In this document: positions 1 to 8,274 of the stretch, one piece after another
How positions within the stretch are numbered: position 1 is the stretch's first letter
Layout of the letters: the number at the start of each line of letters is the position of its first letter
DNA from: an uncultured Acetatifactor sp.
GTDB lineage: Bacteria > Bacillota > Clostridia > Lachnospirales > Lachnospiraceae
Direction: 5' to 3'
Assembly: GCA_947629645.1 (NCBI GenBank)
Contig: CANREV010000021.1
Span: 1 to 47,576 of the forward strand
Length of the DNA stretch: 47,576 bases
The notes under the pieces: model-generated
The model's database searches: none
What the model was told of the DNA's origin: nothing
Seen by the model: the letters and a program-made list of their open reading frames with translations, nothing else
Made by a program: the position numbers and the translations under genes

Positions 1-45
1 TTTCAGAAATTTTGCTATCAAAACAGCAAAAAGGAAGCTGCCGCT

Positions 46-582
46 TCACGATTTACAACCGTTAATGCGACAGCCCCCACTTTCAACCAGATGAAAAAAG
101 ATTCTTTCCGGCATACGCAGCTTCTGGCTCTTTCCCGCCAGATACAGTGCAGCGGAACCATCGAAGGAAGCCAGTTCTCCCGCAAAAACCAGCCGAAGTC
201 TTTCAAACACATTTCTGATCCAGGACTCATTTACATATTCGGAACCCAGAGTAAAGGGCACTGAATCCATAAGTCGTGAAATCACCATCTCGTCTGGCTC
301 CAACACCGTGTTTTCCCGAGAGACCTCCAGATCCGGCTGGTGTGTCAGTATTTCCTGAAAGCATTCCGATATCCGGTAGAGAAAGCTGCCCGCCGCATCC
401 AGCCATCCCGGCTTTTTCTGAAAGCCCAGGTCATAAAGAGCCTGCCAGCGATCCTTTTCAAAACAGTTCCTCCAGTGAAGAATCGCTTCGCCATATCCGG
501 CTTCCGGCATGTCCAGCCGGAAACCTTTCTCATCCAAAAGAAAGTGTAATTTATCCTGCTTATCCGTCTGCTGCTCCGGCAT
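46..582 (-). pseudogene. N-terminal fragment of an SNF2-family helicase
   Basis: A 178-residue reading frame that resembles only the N-terminal, pre-helicase region of large clostridial SNF2/RapA-type ATPases, including the characteristic LAGKSQKLRMPERIFFHLVE stretch near residues 148-167. Directly after this the frame runs into an unrelated tail (GGCRINGCKS) and a stop. None of the helicase motifs (Walker A GKT, DEAH) that should follow are present, and the family normally exceeds 900 residues. A ribosome binding site (GGAGAG) lies upstream of the ATG, so the 5' end looks original and the 3' part has been deleted. The family match is from memory of the domain, so the name is moderately secure; the truncation is clear if the name is right. 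No neighbouring gene continues it within the window. Confidence 0.55.
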
Positions 583-808
583 CTATGATTTCTCTCCAGT
601 TTCGTTCATTTTAATCATCTCTATCTTATGTATTTCACGTCATTGTCTTGCTGTTTTTCATACGCTTCGCCCCTTGTAATATTTTGTTTCCAAACCAACG
701 AAATCCATGGCGTTGATCGCGTATTTCAGTTTGCTTTTCATTGTATCACGGGCCTGAAAGCATGTCAATTTATGCAAAACCCGCTTGATGACACTGATTT
801 ATGACGTT

Positions 809-1909
809 TTATTTACCTTCCTCGGACAGGATTGTTTCAACCGCACCACGCTTTTCATACAGAACACAGCCGCCAACGTGATCGTCTGCCAGCAGATCGC
901 CTTCACGCAGAGCGGCAAACAGCGGCGACTTCAGCGCCTGTCTCAGAGAGGTATCGCGCACATTGATGTCCGAATACGGCGAGAACGGGCAAGGCTCCGC
1001 TCCGCCGTGGGAATTGATATGGAAGAAGCCCCGACCTGCGGCAATACAGCCGCCGGAGCTTTTCTCATCGCCGGGGAATGACACAAATACCATCTCCTGA
1101 TATTCCTCACGCAGCCGCGCAATTCCCTCTTTCAAAATCGTGCGCTCCGCTTCGCTGGGCGCCAGTTCCCTGCTTTCCTCTGTTACAGGTACAAATTCCA
1201 CATAGACCACCAGCTTGCAGCCGCGTTTTGCCAGCGTGTCAAGAAATTCATGTGAAATGACCTCGTGGACATTTCGCGCTGTCACCGTGACAGAAACGCC
1301 AAACAACAGTTCCTTATCATGCAGTGCGTCCATGTTGGAGACCAGTTTTTCATATACGCCCTTTCCGCGGCGTTCATCGGTTTCCTCTTTTCCGCCCTCG
1401 ATACTCATAACCGGGATCAGATTGCGGCACTTGTCAAACAGCTTAAAGTAAGCGTCATCCATATATGTACCGTTTGTAAAAATCGGGAAGATGATGTTCG
1501 GCATCTTTCCCGCCGCTTCCATAATATCCCTGCGCAGCATCGGTTCACCACCGGCCAGAAGGATATAGCTCACTCCGATTTCATCCGCCTCCTGAAAGAT
1601 TGCAAGCCATTCCTCATTGGTAAGCTGACTTACCGGCGCGGCATCCACGGTGGCGTGATTGCAGCGGGAATAGCAGCCGGAACAGTGGAGGTTGCAGCTG
1701 CTGGTGATACTGGCGATCAAAAACGGAGGGATGTGTTCGCCTGCTTTTTCCGCTTCCGCCCGGCGCTTTGACGCCTTTTTGCTGGCTGCCGCAAACCTGA
1801 CCATGAAAGCGCTCTCACGGGGGTCTTTCAGGGTAGCTTTCAGAGACTCGGCAACGATTGTTTCAACGCCATGCGTCATATATGCCTGAATGTCAAATGT
1901 TTCGTCCAT
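809..1909 (-). CDS. Radical SAM protein
   Basis: A 366-residue radical SAM enzyme. The cluster-binding motif CxxxCxxC sits in SSCNLHCSGCYSRCN, about 75 residues in, followed by the AGGEPMLRRD segment (GGEP, SAM contact) and a C-terminal Cys-bearing region (GGCIAAGRG, then EPCPFSPY) that resembles a SPASM-like auxiliary site. Substrate unknown. The frame is open for 69 more codons upstream, but the true start is taken as the ATG at 1909: it has a good AGGGAG site 9 bases upstream, and the upstream residues belong to unrelated gene scraps. No precursor peptide or partner enzyme is visible next to it; both flanks are decayed genes, so it may be the survivor of a deleted cluster. Confidence 0.8.
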   Translation of the reverse strand: MDETFDIQAYMTHGVETIVAESLKATLKDPRESAFMVRFAAASKKASKRRAEAEKAGEHIPPFLIASITSSCNLHCSGCYSRCNHATVDAAPVSQLTNEEWLAIFQEADEIGVSYILLAGGEPMLRRDIMEAAGKMPNIIFPIFTNGTYMDDAYFKLFDKCRNLIPVMSIEGGKEETDERRGKGVYEKLVSNMDALHDKELLFGVSVTVTARNVHEVISHEFLDTLAKRGCKLVVYVEFVPVTEESRELAPSEAERTILKEGIARLREEYQEMVFVSFPGDEKSSGGCIAAGRGFFHINSHGGAEPCPFSPYSDINVRDTSLRQALKSPLFAALREGDLLADDHVGGCVLYEKRGAVETILSEEGK

Positions 1910-2248
1910 AGTATAGTCTCCCTTATCAAAAACATTTTTTGCAAATTTCTTTACATTTTCCAAATCGTTCTGATCCGATTTGCCTTTGTAGAGCGCCGCA
2001 AAGCTGCCCTGGCAGCGAAATTCTCTTGCATCCATCGCAATTCTCTGTTTTTCGCCGCCGGACATTTCCGAAGGGTAATGATCTTTGCATTTTTCTATAC
2101 CAAGCTCTGTAAACATATCCGGAGTGTTTACCTTGTCCTAAGGATTGTCTGACTCATGGAGATAATCCGCATTTTTGCCATCGCGCTGTTTCCTTGAAAT
2201 TCCTGCCGCAAAATCGTCCTTTGCAATCCGGTTTACTACTTGTTTCAT
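1910..2248 (-). pseudogene. Chimeric relic: ABC ATPase scrap joined to flavodoxin tail
   Basis: Reading on the minus strand, 2116-2033 encodes the signature region of an ABC ATPase (YPSEMSGGEKQRIA), cut off right after it. The next 40 codons (about 2032-1913) look like the extreme C-terminus of a flavodoxin-family protein (FRCQGS, then NDLENVKKFAKNVF). Both are in one open frame with the downstream radical SAM gene, which makes a false 435-residue fusion. Just upstream, 2248-2138 has a further 36-codon frame with an AGAGGAA site of no recognisable family. I read this as successive deletions leaving joined fragments. The ABC assignment is firm from the LSGGxxQR-like signature; the flavodoxin assignment is tentative. 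Confidence 0.5.
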
Positions 2249-2389
2249 TTCCTCTCAATTATTGCATATTGACGGCTCAAAATCAACCGATCAAAGCGCT
2301 GTGCAAAAAAATATATTTACCCCGAAGTTTATAAAGTGCATCTTTCCAAGCGGCAGAAGTTGAACCGCCTAAAGAATTGTCAAAAATGT

Positions 2390-2700
2390 ATGCGCTTCAT
2401 GAGCCGCATAAAGCAGTCTGCAAAGAAGAGCCAGTCGGTCGCGGGGAGGACTTGTCAGGCTGAAAGATGATAAAGAACATAAGAACAGTCCGGAGAAGTA
2501 CTCCCAAATGCGGGAGCGAATGTATAAACTGCCGGACGAGAGCGAAAAGATCACATCGAAACAGTGGCGGCAGGGGATAAAGACTTTGCGGGCAAAGTAC
2601 GACAGCAGAGGGAGACAGCCGCCGAACTGACGTATGCGGAAGTGATCGGCTACAACAGGAAGTCTGCCGATGCAAGGCTGGTATGCCGCCTGACAATGTT
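2390..2700 (+). pseudogene. Decayed coding remnant, possibly a mobilisation protein
   Basis: Between the chimeric relic and the hemerythrin gene, about 300 bases carry coding-like stretches that hop between frames. One frame gives YSQMRERMYKLPDESEKIT followed by SKQWRQGIKTLRAKYDS, and a second then continues with AAELTYAEVIGYNRK. Charged helical sequence of this kind occurs in the C-terminal part of relaxase/mobilisation proteins of clostridial mobile elements, which is only a suggestion. There is no single open frame and no start with a ribosome binding site, so it is treated as a frameshifted remnant. 2249-2389 shows nothing recognisable. Confidence 0.3.
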
Positions 2701-2815
2701 GCAGAGAAGAAAGATAACGGATTATGTATTTTGCCGGAATAAAGAAAAAGGCTTTACAATCATAATTTTGTGGGGTAAGCTATTTTCAAAGAGATAGAGA
2801 TGGGAGGGGTAGGAC

Positions 2816-3637
2816 ATGTTTCTGTTTACGGAAGATTGTCTTGTCGGAATCGAGGAAATTGACAATGAGCACAGGCATCTGTTTGAACTTTTGAATAAAG
2901 GTCTGTATCTTCTGCAAAATCAATATGTGGGCGATCAGTATTATGCCATTAAGGAATTGTTTGCGGAGCTGGAGGCGTATGCGGATCGGCATTTTGCCTA
3001 CGAAGAAGCTTATATGCAGCAGATCCGGGATCCGGAATTGATTTTACAGCGCCCGCAGCATATGATGTTTCGGGAAAGAGTATTGGAATTTAATGTAAAG
3101 AATATCGATGAATTTGAGTCGCAGGTAGAAGCGCTGAAAGAGTTAATCACTTTTCTGGCAAAGTGGCTTTATCAGCATATTATCGGGAGTGATAGTATGA
3201 TCGGGAAGCTGCCGCCTTTGGAAGAGTGGATACTGCGGGAAAATCCCTGCGAGTTTGTACCGGAATATGAGACAGGAATCGACATTATAGACAAAGAGCA
3301 CCGGATTTTATTTGAAATTGCGGAGCGCACTAATAATCTGGTACGTTCCTATGTTCCGGGAGATGGGTATGAGAAAATTTCAGCGATATTGACAGAGTTA
3401 AAAGATTACACCAAGTTTCATTTTGCGGACGAGGAAGAATATATGCAGAGTATCCATTATGAGGGATATGAAGCGCAGAAGCGGGCTCATGAAGCGTTTA
3501 TCGCCCGTCTGGATGAAATTGACATGGAGGACATTACCGGAGATCCCAAGGAATATCTGGAAAGTCTGGTAGAGTTTCTGCTTGGCTGGTTAGTCAACCA
3601 TATTCTTCGTGCGGACAAGGAAATTCCCGCAAAATAA
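2816..3637 (+). CDS. Tandem bacteriohemerythrin
   Basis: A 273-residue protein made of two hemerythrin domains, a four-helix di-iron fold that binds O2 and serves in oxygen sensing, storage or detoxification in anaerobes. Domain 1 shows H19, H59-x3-E63, H82, H121-x4-D126; domain 2 shows H162, H202-x3-E206, H225, H262-x4-D267. In both domains the residue four before the third-helix histidine, normally a metal-ligating His (HxxxH), is Gln (Q78 and Q221). The start ATG is preceded by a strong GGGAGGGG site. It appears monocistronic, with a hairpin terminator at 3689. No signal peptide or output domain is seen, so it is a stand-alone cytoplasmic protein. Confidence 0.88.
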   Translation: MFLFTEDCLVGIEEIDNEHRHLFELLNKGLYLLQNQYVGDQYYAIKELFAELEAYADRHFAYEEAYMQQIRDPELILQRPQHMMFRERVLEFNVKNIDEFESQVEALKELITFLAKWLYQHIIGSDSMIGKLPPLEEWILRENPCEFVPEYETGIDIIDKEHRILFEIAERTNNLVRSYVPGDGYEKISAILTELKDYTKFHFADEEEYMQSIHYEGYEAQKRAHEAFIARLDEIDMEDITGDPKEYLESLVEFLLGWLVNHILRADKEIPAK

Positions 3638-3688
3638 GCGGAAGCTTCTGACTGGAACAAAGTAAGTTTTTCTGATATGTTACAAAAG

Positions 3689-3733
3689 AATCCCGCGCCA
3701 TCGGCGGTAAAAGCCGGGAGTGCGGGATTTTAA
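3689..3733 (+). terminator. Rho-independent terminator after the hemerythrin gene
   Basis: AATCCCGC (3689-3696) pairs with GCGGGATT (3722-3729) around a GC-rich inner region, followed by TTT. It lies 50 bases beyond the hemerythrin stop. 3734-3987, between here and the MATE gene, shows no supportable gene. Confidence 0.7.
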
Positions 3734-3987
3734 ATAGGCTTTGGAATAGTCCCTATGTGCCAAATTTCCATCAAACTTGAAATTCACGATAAACTCTTTT
3801 AAAATTAATGGATATTCTTAGCTGCCGTTTTATAATGATACGGGAAAGCAAATATAAACAAAAGGATAAGTCCATGTCTGCAAATTGTTGCCAAGATACA
3901 ATCTTACTTATTTTCCAGCGCTCATTAATAGCAAGAGCGTTAAAAGCGCACTCTGAGCGGAAGCCTGTTTTGGTGATTCGGTAACGA

Positions 3988-5346
3988 TCAGGCATTACGG
4001 CTGATATCCAGTTTTTTCCAGAAGGGCACAAATAAGATGAGACCGATCAGCATAGAGCCCAGATCCGCAACAGGCGTGGCCCACGCAATACCGTTTATGC
4101 CGAAAAGCCGGTTCAGGATAAACATGGCAGGTACATCCAGACCGCCTTTTCGCAGCATGGAGAGGATCAGCGGCTTTATTTTGTGTCCTACCGACTGAAA
4201 AATGGAAATCGTGATCGTGGTAATCGCGGTAAAGGGTCCCGTGATACAGATAATGCGCTGGAAGAGGCTGCCATACTGGATGGTAAGCGCGTCATCAATA
4301 AAGGCCCGAACCAGCGGTCCCGCGCAGGTAAAGAGGAGTACAGAGCCTGCCGTTGTGATGCTCAGGCTTAAGAGCAGAGTTACCTTGATGGCCGACTTCA
4401 TCCGGTCATAATTTTTGGCGGAATAATTAAATCCGATCAATGGAATGACGCCCTGTGAAAGACCGTTGGCAATAGCGTAGGCCAACAGGTCGATTTTTTT
4501 TGCGATTCCAATGCCTGCCACAGCCTCATTGCAATAGCTGACCATCAGTTTATTCAATGTAATATTTGAAAATATTCCCATCAGATTCATGATAGCGCTG
4601 GGCAGTCCCACAAGGAGTACTTCTGTCGGGATGCCATCGCGGACAGAATAGTATTTTGGATGAAAGCTTAAATGGATTTGTCCCCGCTTTTTGAAAACCA
4701 ACACCGCGAAATACGAAAGCGCGATCACATTGGAAAGCATTGTGGCGATTGCCGCGCCTGCGATTTCAAATCCAAATCCGAAGATGAATACAGGGTCCAA
4801 AACGATATTCATCAAACCGCCAAGAGCCACGCCGAAGCTGGCCTGCGCTGAGAAGCCTTCCGCTCGGATCAGGTGCGCCAGGGCCGCGTTTAAAACTGTG
4901 GGAACTGCGCCTATTGTCAGTGTCCAGAAAACGTAATCCGCGCAAAAGCCATAGGTGGCAGAGTCCGTACCTACGGCGGGCAGGATCACGCCGCGAAACG
5001 CCAGCATGATCATTCCATAAAGAAACGCGATAGCCGCTGCGGTCCAGATGGAAAAAGCGGACACGCGCCGCACCTTATCTATGTCGCCGCACCCCAGACT
5101 TCTGGAAACAAGGCTGGCACCGCCAATACCGAAGAGATTCGCCATCCCTGTTGTGAGCAGGAATAGCGGAAGCGCTAACGATGCTGCGGCCACCTGATTG
5201 GGATCCCCCATCTGGCCGATGAAGAAAGTGTCCGCCATGTTATAGATTACCGTGATAAGCTGACTGATGACCGTAGGCACCACGAGCGAAAGAACAGCCC
5301 GTTTGACCGGCATCTCAGAAAAAAGTTTCATATTGTCCTGACCCAT
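3988..5346 (-). CDS. MATE family multidrug/sodium antiporter
   Basis: A 452-residue, strongly hydrophobic protein with about 12 membrane segments. The N-terminus SLVVPTVISQLITVIYNMAD then TFFIG, and later LPLFLLTTGMANLFGIGGAS, are typical of MATE exporters (NorM/DinF/MepA type), which expel cationic drugs or metabolites using a Na+ or H+ gradient. The frame is open 14 codons further upstream, but the ATG at 5346 is preferred: GGAGG lies 11 bases before it and the first residues (MGQDNMKLF) fit the family. Substrate cannot be read from sequence. It is divergent from the TetR/ABC exporter operon. Confidence 0.85.
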   Translation of the reverse strand: MGQDNMKLFSEMPVKRAVLSLVVPTVISQLITVIYNMADTFFIGQMGDPNQVAAASLALPLFLLTTGMANLFGIGGASLVSRSLGCGDIDKVRRVSAFSIWTAAAIAFLYGMIMLAFRGVILPAVGTDSATYGFCADYVFWTLTIGAVPTVLNAALAHLIRAEGFSAQASFGVALGGLMNIVLDPVFIFGFGFEIAGAAIATMLSNVIALSYFAVLVFKKRGQIHLSFHPKYYSVRDGIPTEVLLVGLPSAIMNLMGIFSNITLNKLMVSYCNEAVAGIGIAKKIDLLAYAIANGLSQGVIPLIGFNYSAKNYDRMKSAIKVTLLLSLSITTAGSVLLFTCAGPLVRAFIDDALTIQYGSLFQRIICITGPFTAITTITISIFQSVGHKIKPLILSMLRKGGLDVPAMFILNRLFGINGIAWATPVADLGSMLIGLILFVPFWKKLDISRNA

Positions 5347-5537
5347 TCCTGTGTTTCCTCCATTTTGAAAAAGCGGCGGCAATATCATGTCATAATACGT
5401 TTACGATCATATCATATTTTGTCAGACGGGACAAGTTCGCTTTTGCAGCAACCGCTCTGATATAAATCCGTAACAGTTCAGCCATGCGCATTTTTATGCG
5501 TTTTGTGTGTATCATACATAAATACTGAAATTGACTG

Positions 5538-5600
5538 TTGACAAACGAGGATAATGAGAATATAATCGGAAACAGATGTTGCAAAACAGCTGTTTCCGAT
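5538..5600 (+). promoter_or_regulatory. SigA promoter with perfect palindromic TetR operator
   Basis: A consensus promoter TTGACA (5538-5543), 17-base spacer, TATAAT (5561-5566) is overlapped by an 11-base perfect inverted repeat ATCGGAAACAG (5565-5575) / CTGTTTCCGAT (5590-5600). The palindrome covers the -10 and the start region, immediately ahead of the TetR gene. That is the usual placement for an autorepressing TetR operator. Confidence 0.8.
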
Positions 5601-5615
5601 GAAAGAGGGATGCAG

Positions 5616-6203
5616 ATGCCGCCGAAATGTAAATTTACAAGAGAAGAATTGATACAGGCAGCTTTGGATATCGTGCGGACCGGCGGAATATCCGCCCTTA
5701 CTGCCAGAGCATTGGGAGCAAGGCTTGGTTCGTCTGCGAAGCCGATTTTCAGTGTCTTTGAGAATATGGAAGAGGTACAGCAGGAAGTGGTGGCCGCGGC
5801 AAAGCAGCGATACGGGATGTATATAGACCGCGGATTGAACCAGGATAAAGTACCTGCATTCAAGGGCGTTGGGATGGAATATATCAGATTTTCTATGGAG
5901 GAACCGAAGCTGTTCCAGCTGCTTTTTATGTCGGAACAGCAAAAGAAGCCTGATATTAACGGGATTCTGCCCGTCATTGACGACAACTACAAGCAGATAT
6001 TATTATCAGTCCGACAGAATTATGATCTGGACGAACATACTGCGGAAAAACTGTACCGTCATCTGTGGATCTACAGCCATGGGATAGCAGTGCTCTGTGC
6101 CACCAATATGTGTGGGTTCACTTCGGAAGAGATCGGGAAAATGCTGACAGAAGTGTGCGTTTCGATTCTTCAGTCGATCAAGGGAGGTATGAAATTTGAT
6201 TGA
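5616..6203 (+). CDS. TetR/AcrR family transcriptional regulator
   Basis: A 195-residue regulator with an N-terminal TetR helix-turn-helix (FTREELIQAALDIVRTGGI, then LTARALGARLGSSAKPIFSVF) and a divergent C-terminal ligand domain. Three start codons are possible; ATG 5616 is chosen because AAAGAGGG sits at proper spacing, while the ATG at 5610 is too close to it. The gene overlaps the downstream ABC ATPase by 8 bases and shares its promoter, so it probably represses itself and the exporter through the palindrome at 5565-5600. The inducer is unknown. Confidence 0.85.
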   Translation: MPPKCKFTREELIQAALDIVRTGGISALTARALGARLGSSAKPIFSVFENMEEVQQEVVAAAKQRYGMYIDRGLNQDKVPAFKGVGMEYIRFSMEEPKLFQLLFMSEQQKKPDINGILPVIDDNYKQILLSVRQNYDLDEHTAEKLYRHLWIYSHGIAVLCATNMCGFTSEEIGKMLTEVCVSILQSIKGGMKFD

Positions 6204-6888
6204 GGCAAATCATGTGGAAAAATCTTTCGGCAGCCGTGAGAATGTTTATCCGGTGTTAAAAGGGATTGATGTGAAGATTCAGGACGGCGAATTCGTGGTG
6301 ATCTTAGGCGCCTCCGGTTCCGGAAAATCCACTTTTTTAAATGTGATTTCCGGATTGGAACGACCGGACGGGGGAAGTGTTTTGTATGACGGATTAGACA
6401 TTACAAAACTGTCTGACCGGCTCTTAACGGCATTTCGAAAAGAAACGGTTGGTTTTATTTTTCAACAATATTATCTGCTGCCCAATCTGACAGTTGATAA
6501 AAACGTGCGCATGGGGGCGGATCTTGCCTCCAACCGAGTATACCGACAGATCATTGATGCGGTGGGACTTTCCGATAAACTGCATAAATACCCCGGCGAA
6601 CTTTCCGGTGGGGAACAACAGAGAGTTTCGGTGGCGCGTGCTCTTGCGAAACAGCCGAAGACCTTATTTTTGGACGAACCTACCGGGGCTTTGGATGAGC
6701 AGACCGGCAGACAGCTTTTGGACTATCTTTGCAAACTGCATGATGAGTACAGGTTTACCGTTGTGATGGTCACGCATAATCAGAATATTGCGGAGATGGC
6801 GGATACGGTGATCCGGATGAACAGCGGAAAGATCATTGAAAGTTACGCAAATGCTGCAAAAAAGACAGCGTATGAGATCGGATGGTAG
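6196..6888 (+). CDS. ABC transporter ATP-binding protein (MacB/LolD type)
   Basis: A 230-residue ATPase with Walker A GASGSGKST, Q-loop FIFQQYYLLP, signature LSGGEQQRVSVARAL, Walker B TLFLDEPTGALD and switch His in VMVTHNQ. The DEPTGALD form and size place it with the LolD/MacB/FtsE class that works with FtsX-like permeases to export peptides, antibiotics or lipids. The start is TTG at 6196, read from the AAGGGAGG site inside the end of the TetR gene. Translational coupling to TetR and to the permease 4 bases downstream indicates a single transcription unit. Confidence 0.88.
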   Translation: MIEANHVEKSFGSRENVYPVLKGIDVKIQDGEFVVILGASGSGKSTFLNVISGLERPDGGSVLYDGLDITKLSDRLLTAFRKETVGFIFQQYYLLPNLTVDKNVRMGADLASNRVYRQIIDAVGLSDKLHKYPGELSGGEQQRVSVARALAKQPKTLFLDEPTGALDEQTGRQLLDYLCKLHDEYRFTVVMVTHNQNIAEMADTVIRMNSGKIIESYANAAKKTAYEIGW

Positions 6889-6892
6889 GGCT

Positions 6893-8035
6893 ATGGTAGT
6901 AGGAATAAAAGATTCTGTCAAATTAGCGGGTATTTCTATCGTTTCATGTTGTGCCGTTTTTGTCTGCACTTTGTTTCTGAATTATAATATTGATCTTCCG
7001 GCGATCAAAGGCAGGATTACTACCGAAGCCGGTATGGCAATGTTTGATGCGCAGGTTTTAACAGGTAAAGTTGTGGTTTGCGTTACCGGCTGCTGCCTTG
7101 TATTGACATCGGCGGTCATGCTCCTGTTTTATGTTAAAAATTATATAGACGCCCATGGGAAAGAACTGGGAATCCTGAAAGCTTTAGGTTACTCTGAACT
7201 AAAGATCGCAAGGCATTTTTGGGTTTTCGGAGTGAGCGTTTTGACAGGCTGCGCCATAGGGTTTGCCGCGGCTTTTCTCTATCTGCCGGATTTTTATGAG
7301 TTACAAAACGAGGCCGGACTTTTTCCCGAATTACCCGTGCAGTTTCATCCTTTGTTGGCATTCTTTTTGATTGTTGCGCCTGCAATGGTATTTGCGGTTT
7401 TGTCGGTGCTGTACGCCTATGGGAAATTGACAAAACCTGTCCTGGATCTTTTGCGGGAAAAGAGAGAGTACAACTTAAAATATAAGAAAGAAAGTACAAA
7501 GGAGTTGTCTTTTTTGCAGGATTTGAGGAGAAATACGGTGAGAAGCAAAAAATCGCTTGTATTTTTTGTAACTTTTTTGTCTTTTTGTTTTTCCGCCATG
7601 GTACAAATGTCCACTTCCATGAAAGATCTTTCAAGCGAGGCAATGGGGTTTTTGATATTTGCCATAGGTATCATTCTTGCCTTCATGACTTTATTTTTGT
7701 CCCTGTCAAGCGTAGTAAAGGGAAACACAAAGACCATTGCCATGATGAAGGTGTTCGGCTATGAGAATACTGCTTGCGGCAGGGCTGTTTTCAGCGGATA
7801 CCGGCCTTTTTCCTATTTAGGTTTTGCGTTGGGTACGGTTTATCAGTATGTCTTGTTAAAATTGACGGTGTCAGTGTTGTTTAAAGATATTGAGAATCTG
7901 CCTGAATATCGTTTTGACTATAAAGTCTGCGCGATCACATTTGTCGTATTTATTCTTGTTTATGAAATGGTAATGTATAGTTATGCCAGACAAATCAGGA
8001 AGCTGTCTGTTAAACATGTCATGATGGAATCTTGA
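6893..8035 (+). CDS. ABC transporter permease (FtsX-like)
   Basis: A 380-residue membrane protein, partner of the preceding ATPase. After an N-terminal membrane segment it shows an FtsX-like set of helices with the cytoplasmic signature KELGILKALGYSELKIARHF, and a second set near the C-terminus with TIAMMKVFGYE. Each resembles the coupling helix that contacts the ATPase. The start ATG 6893 follows the ATPase stop after 4 bases, with GGTAGGG as ribosome site; an upstream in-frame ATG lies within the ATPase gene and is not used. It is shorter than many antimicrobial-peptide exporters of this class (600-800 residues), so a large extracellular domain is lacking. 8036-8274 shows no gene. Confidence 0.82.
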   Translation: MVVGIKDSVKLAGISIVSCCAVFVCTLFLNYNIDLPAIKGRITTEAGMAMFDAQVLTGKVVVCVTGCCLVLTSAVMLLFYVKNYIDAHGKELGILKALGYSELKIARHFWVFGVSVLTGCAIGFAAAFLYLPDFYELQNEAGLFPELPVQFHPLLAFFLIVAPAMVFAVLSVLYAYGKLTKPVLDLLREKREYNLKYKKESTKELSFLQDLRRNTVRSKKSLVFFVTFLSFCFSAMVQMSTSMKDLSSEAMGFLIFAIGIILAFMTLFLSLSSVVKGNTKTIAMMKVFGYENTACGRAVFSGYRPFSYLGFALGTVYQYVLLKLTVSVLFKDIENLPEYRFDYKVCAITFVVFILVYEMVMYSYARQIRKLSVKHVMMES

Positions 8036-8274
8036 TTTTTCCCTCTTTATTTATCATGATGGAGGCGCTGCGCTCGTAAAGAGTTTGCAAATGGCAGGCG
8101 CAGGCGTTATGATTGTCTTGTCGGCAGAGCGTCTTATGTTTGACGGAAGACTCACTTATGATATATGACGTATTTTATGGATGAATATCCATAGAAAAGG
8201 ACAGCAGGCCGATGAAAGGGAATAGGATAAAGCGGAAGCGCAGACGCTGAATGCGGATGCCTGGGAATGGGAAA

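Noticed and set aside
809..2116. A single 435-residue ABC-ATPase/radical SAM fusion protein
   Set aside because: The upstream 69 codons are two unrelated gene scraps, and a proper ribosome site with ATG lies at 1909.
3771..4031. 86-codon minus-strand frame after the MATE gene
   Set aside because: No ribosome site, no recognisable motif, and it overlaps the MATE 3' end in another frame.
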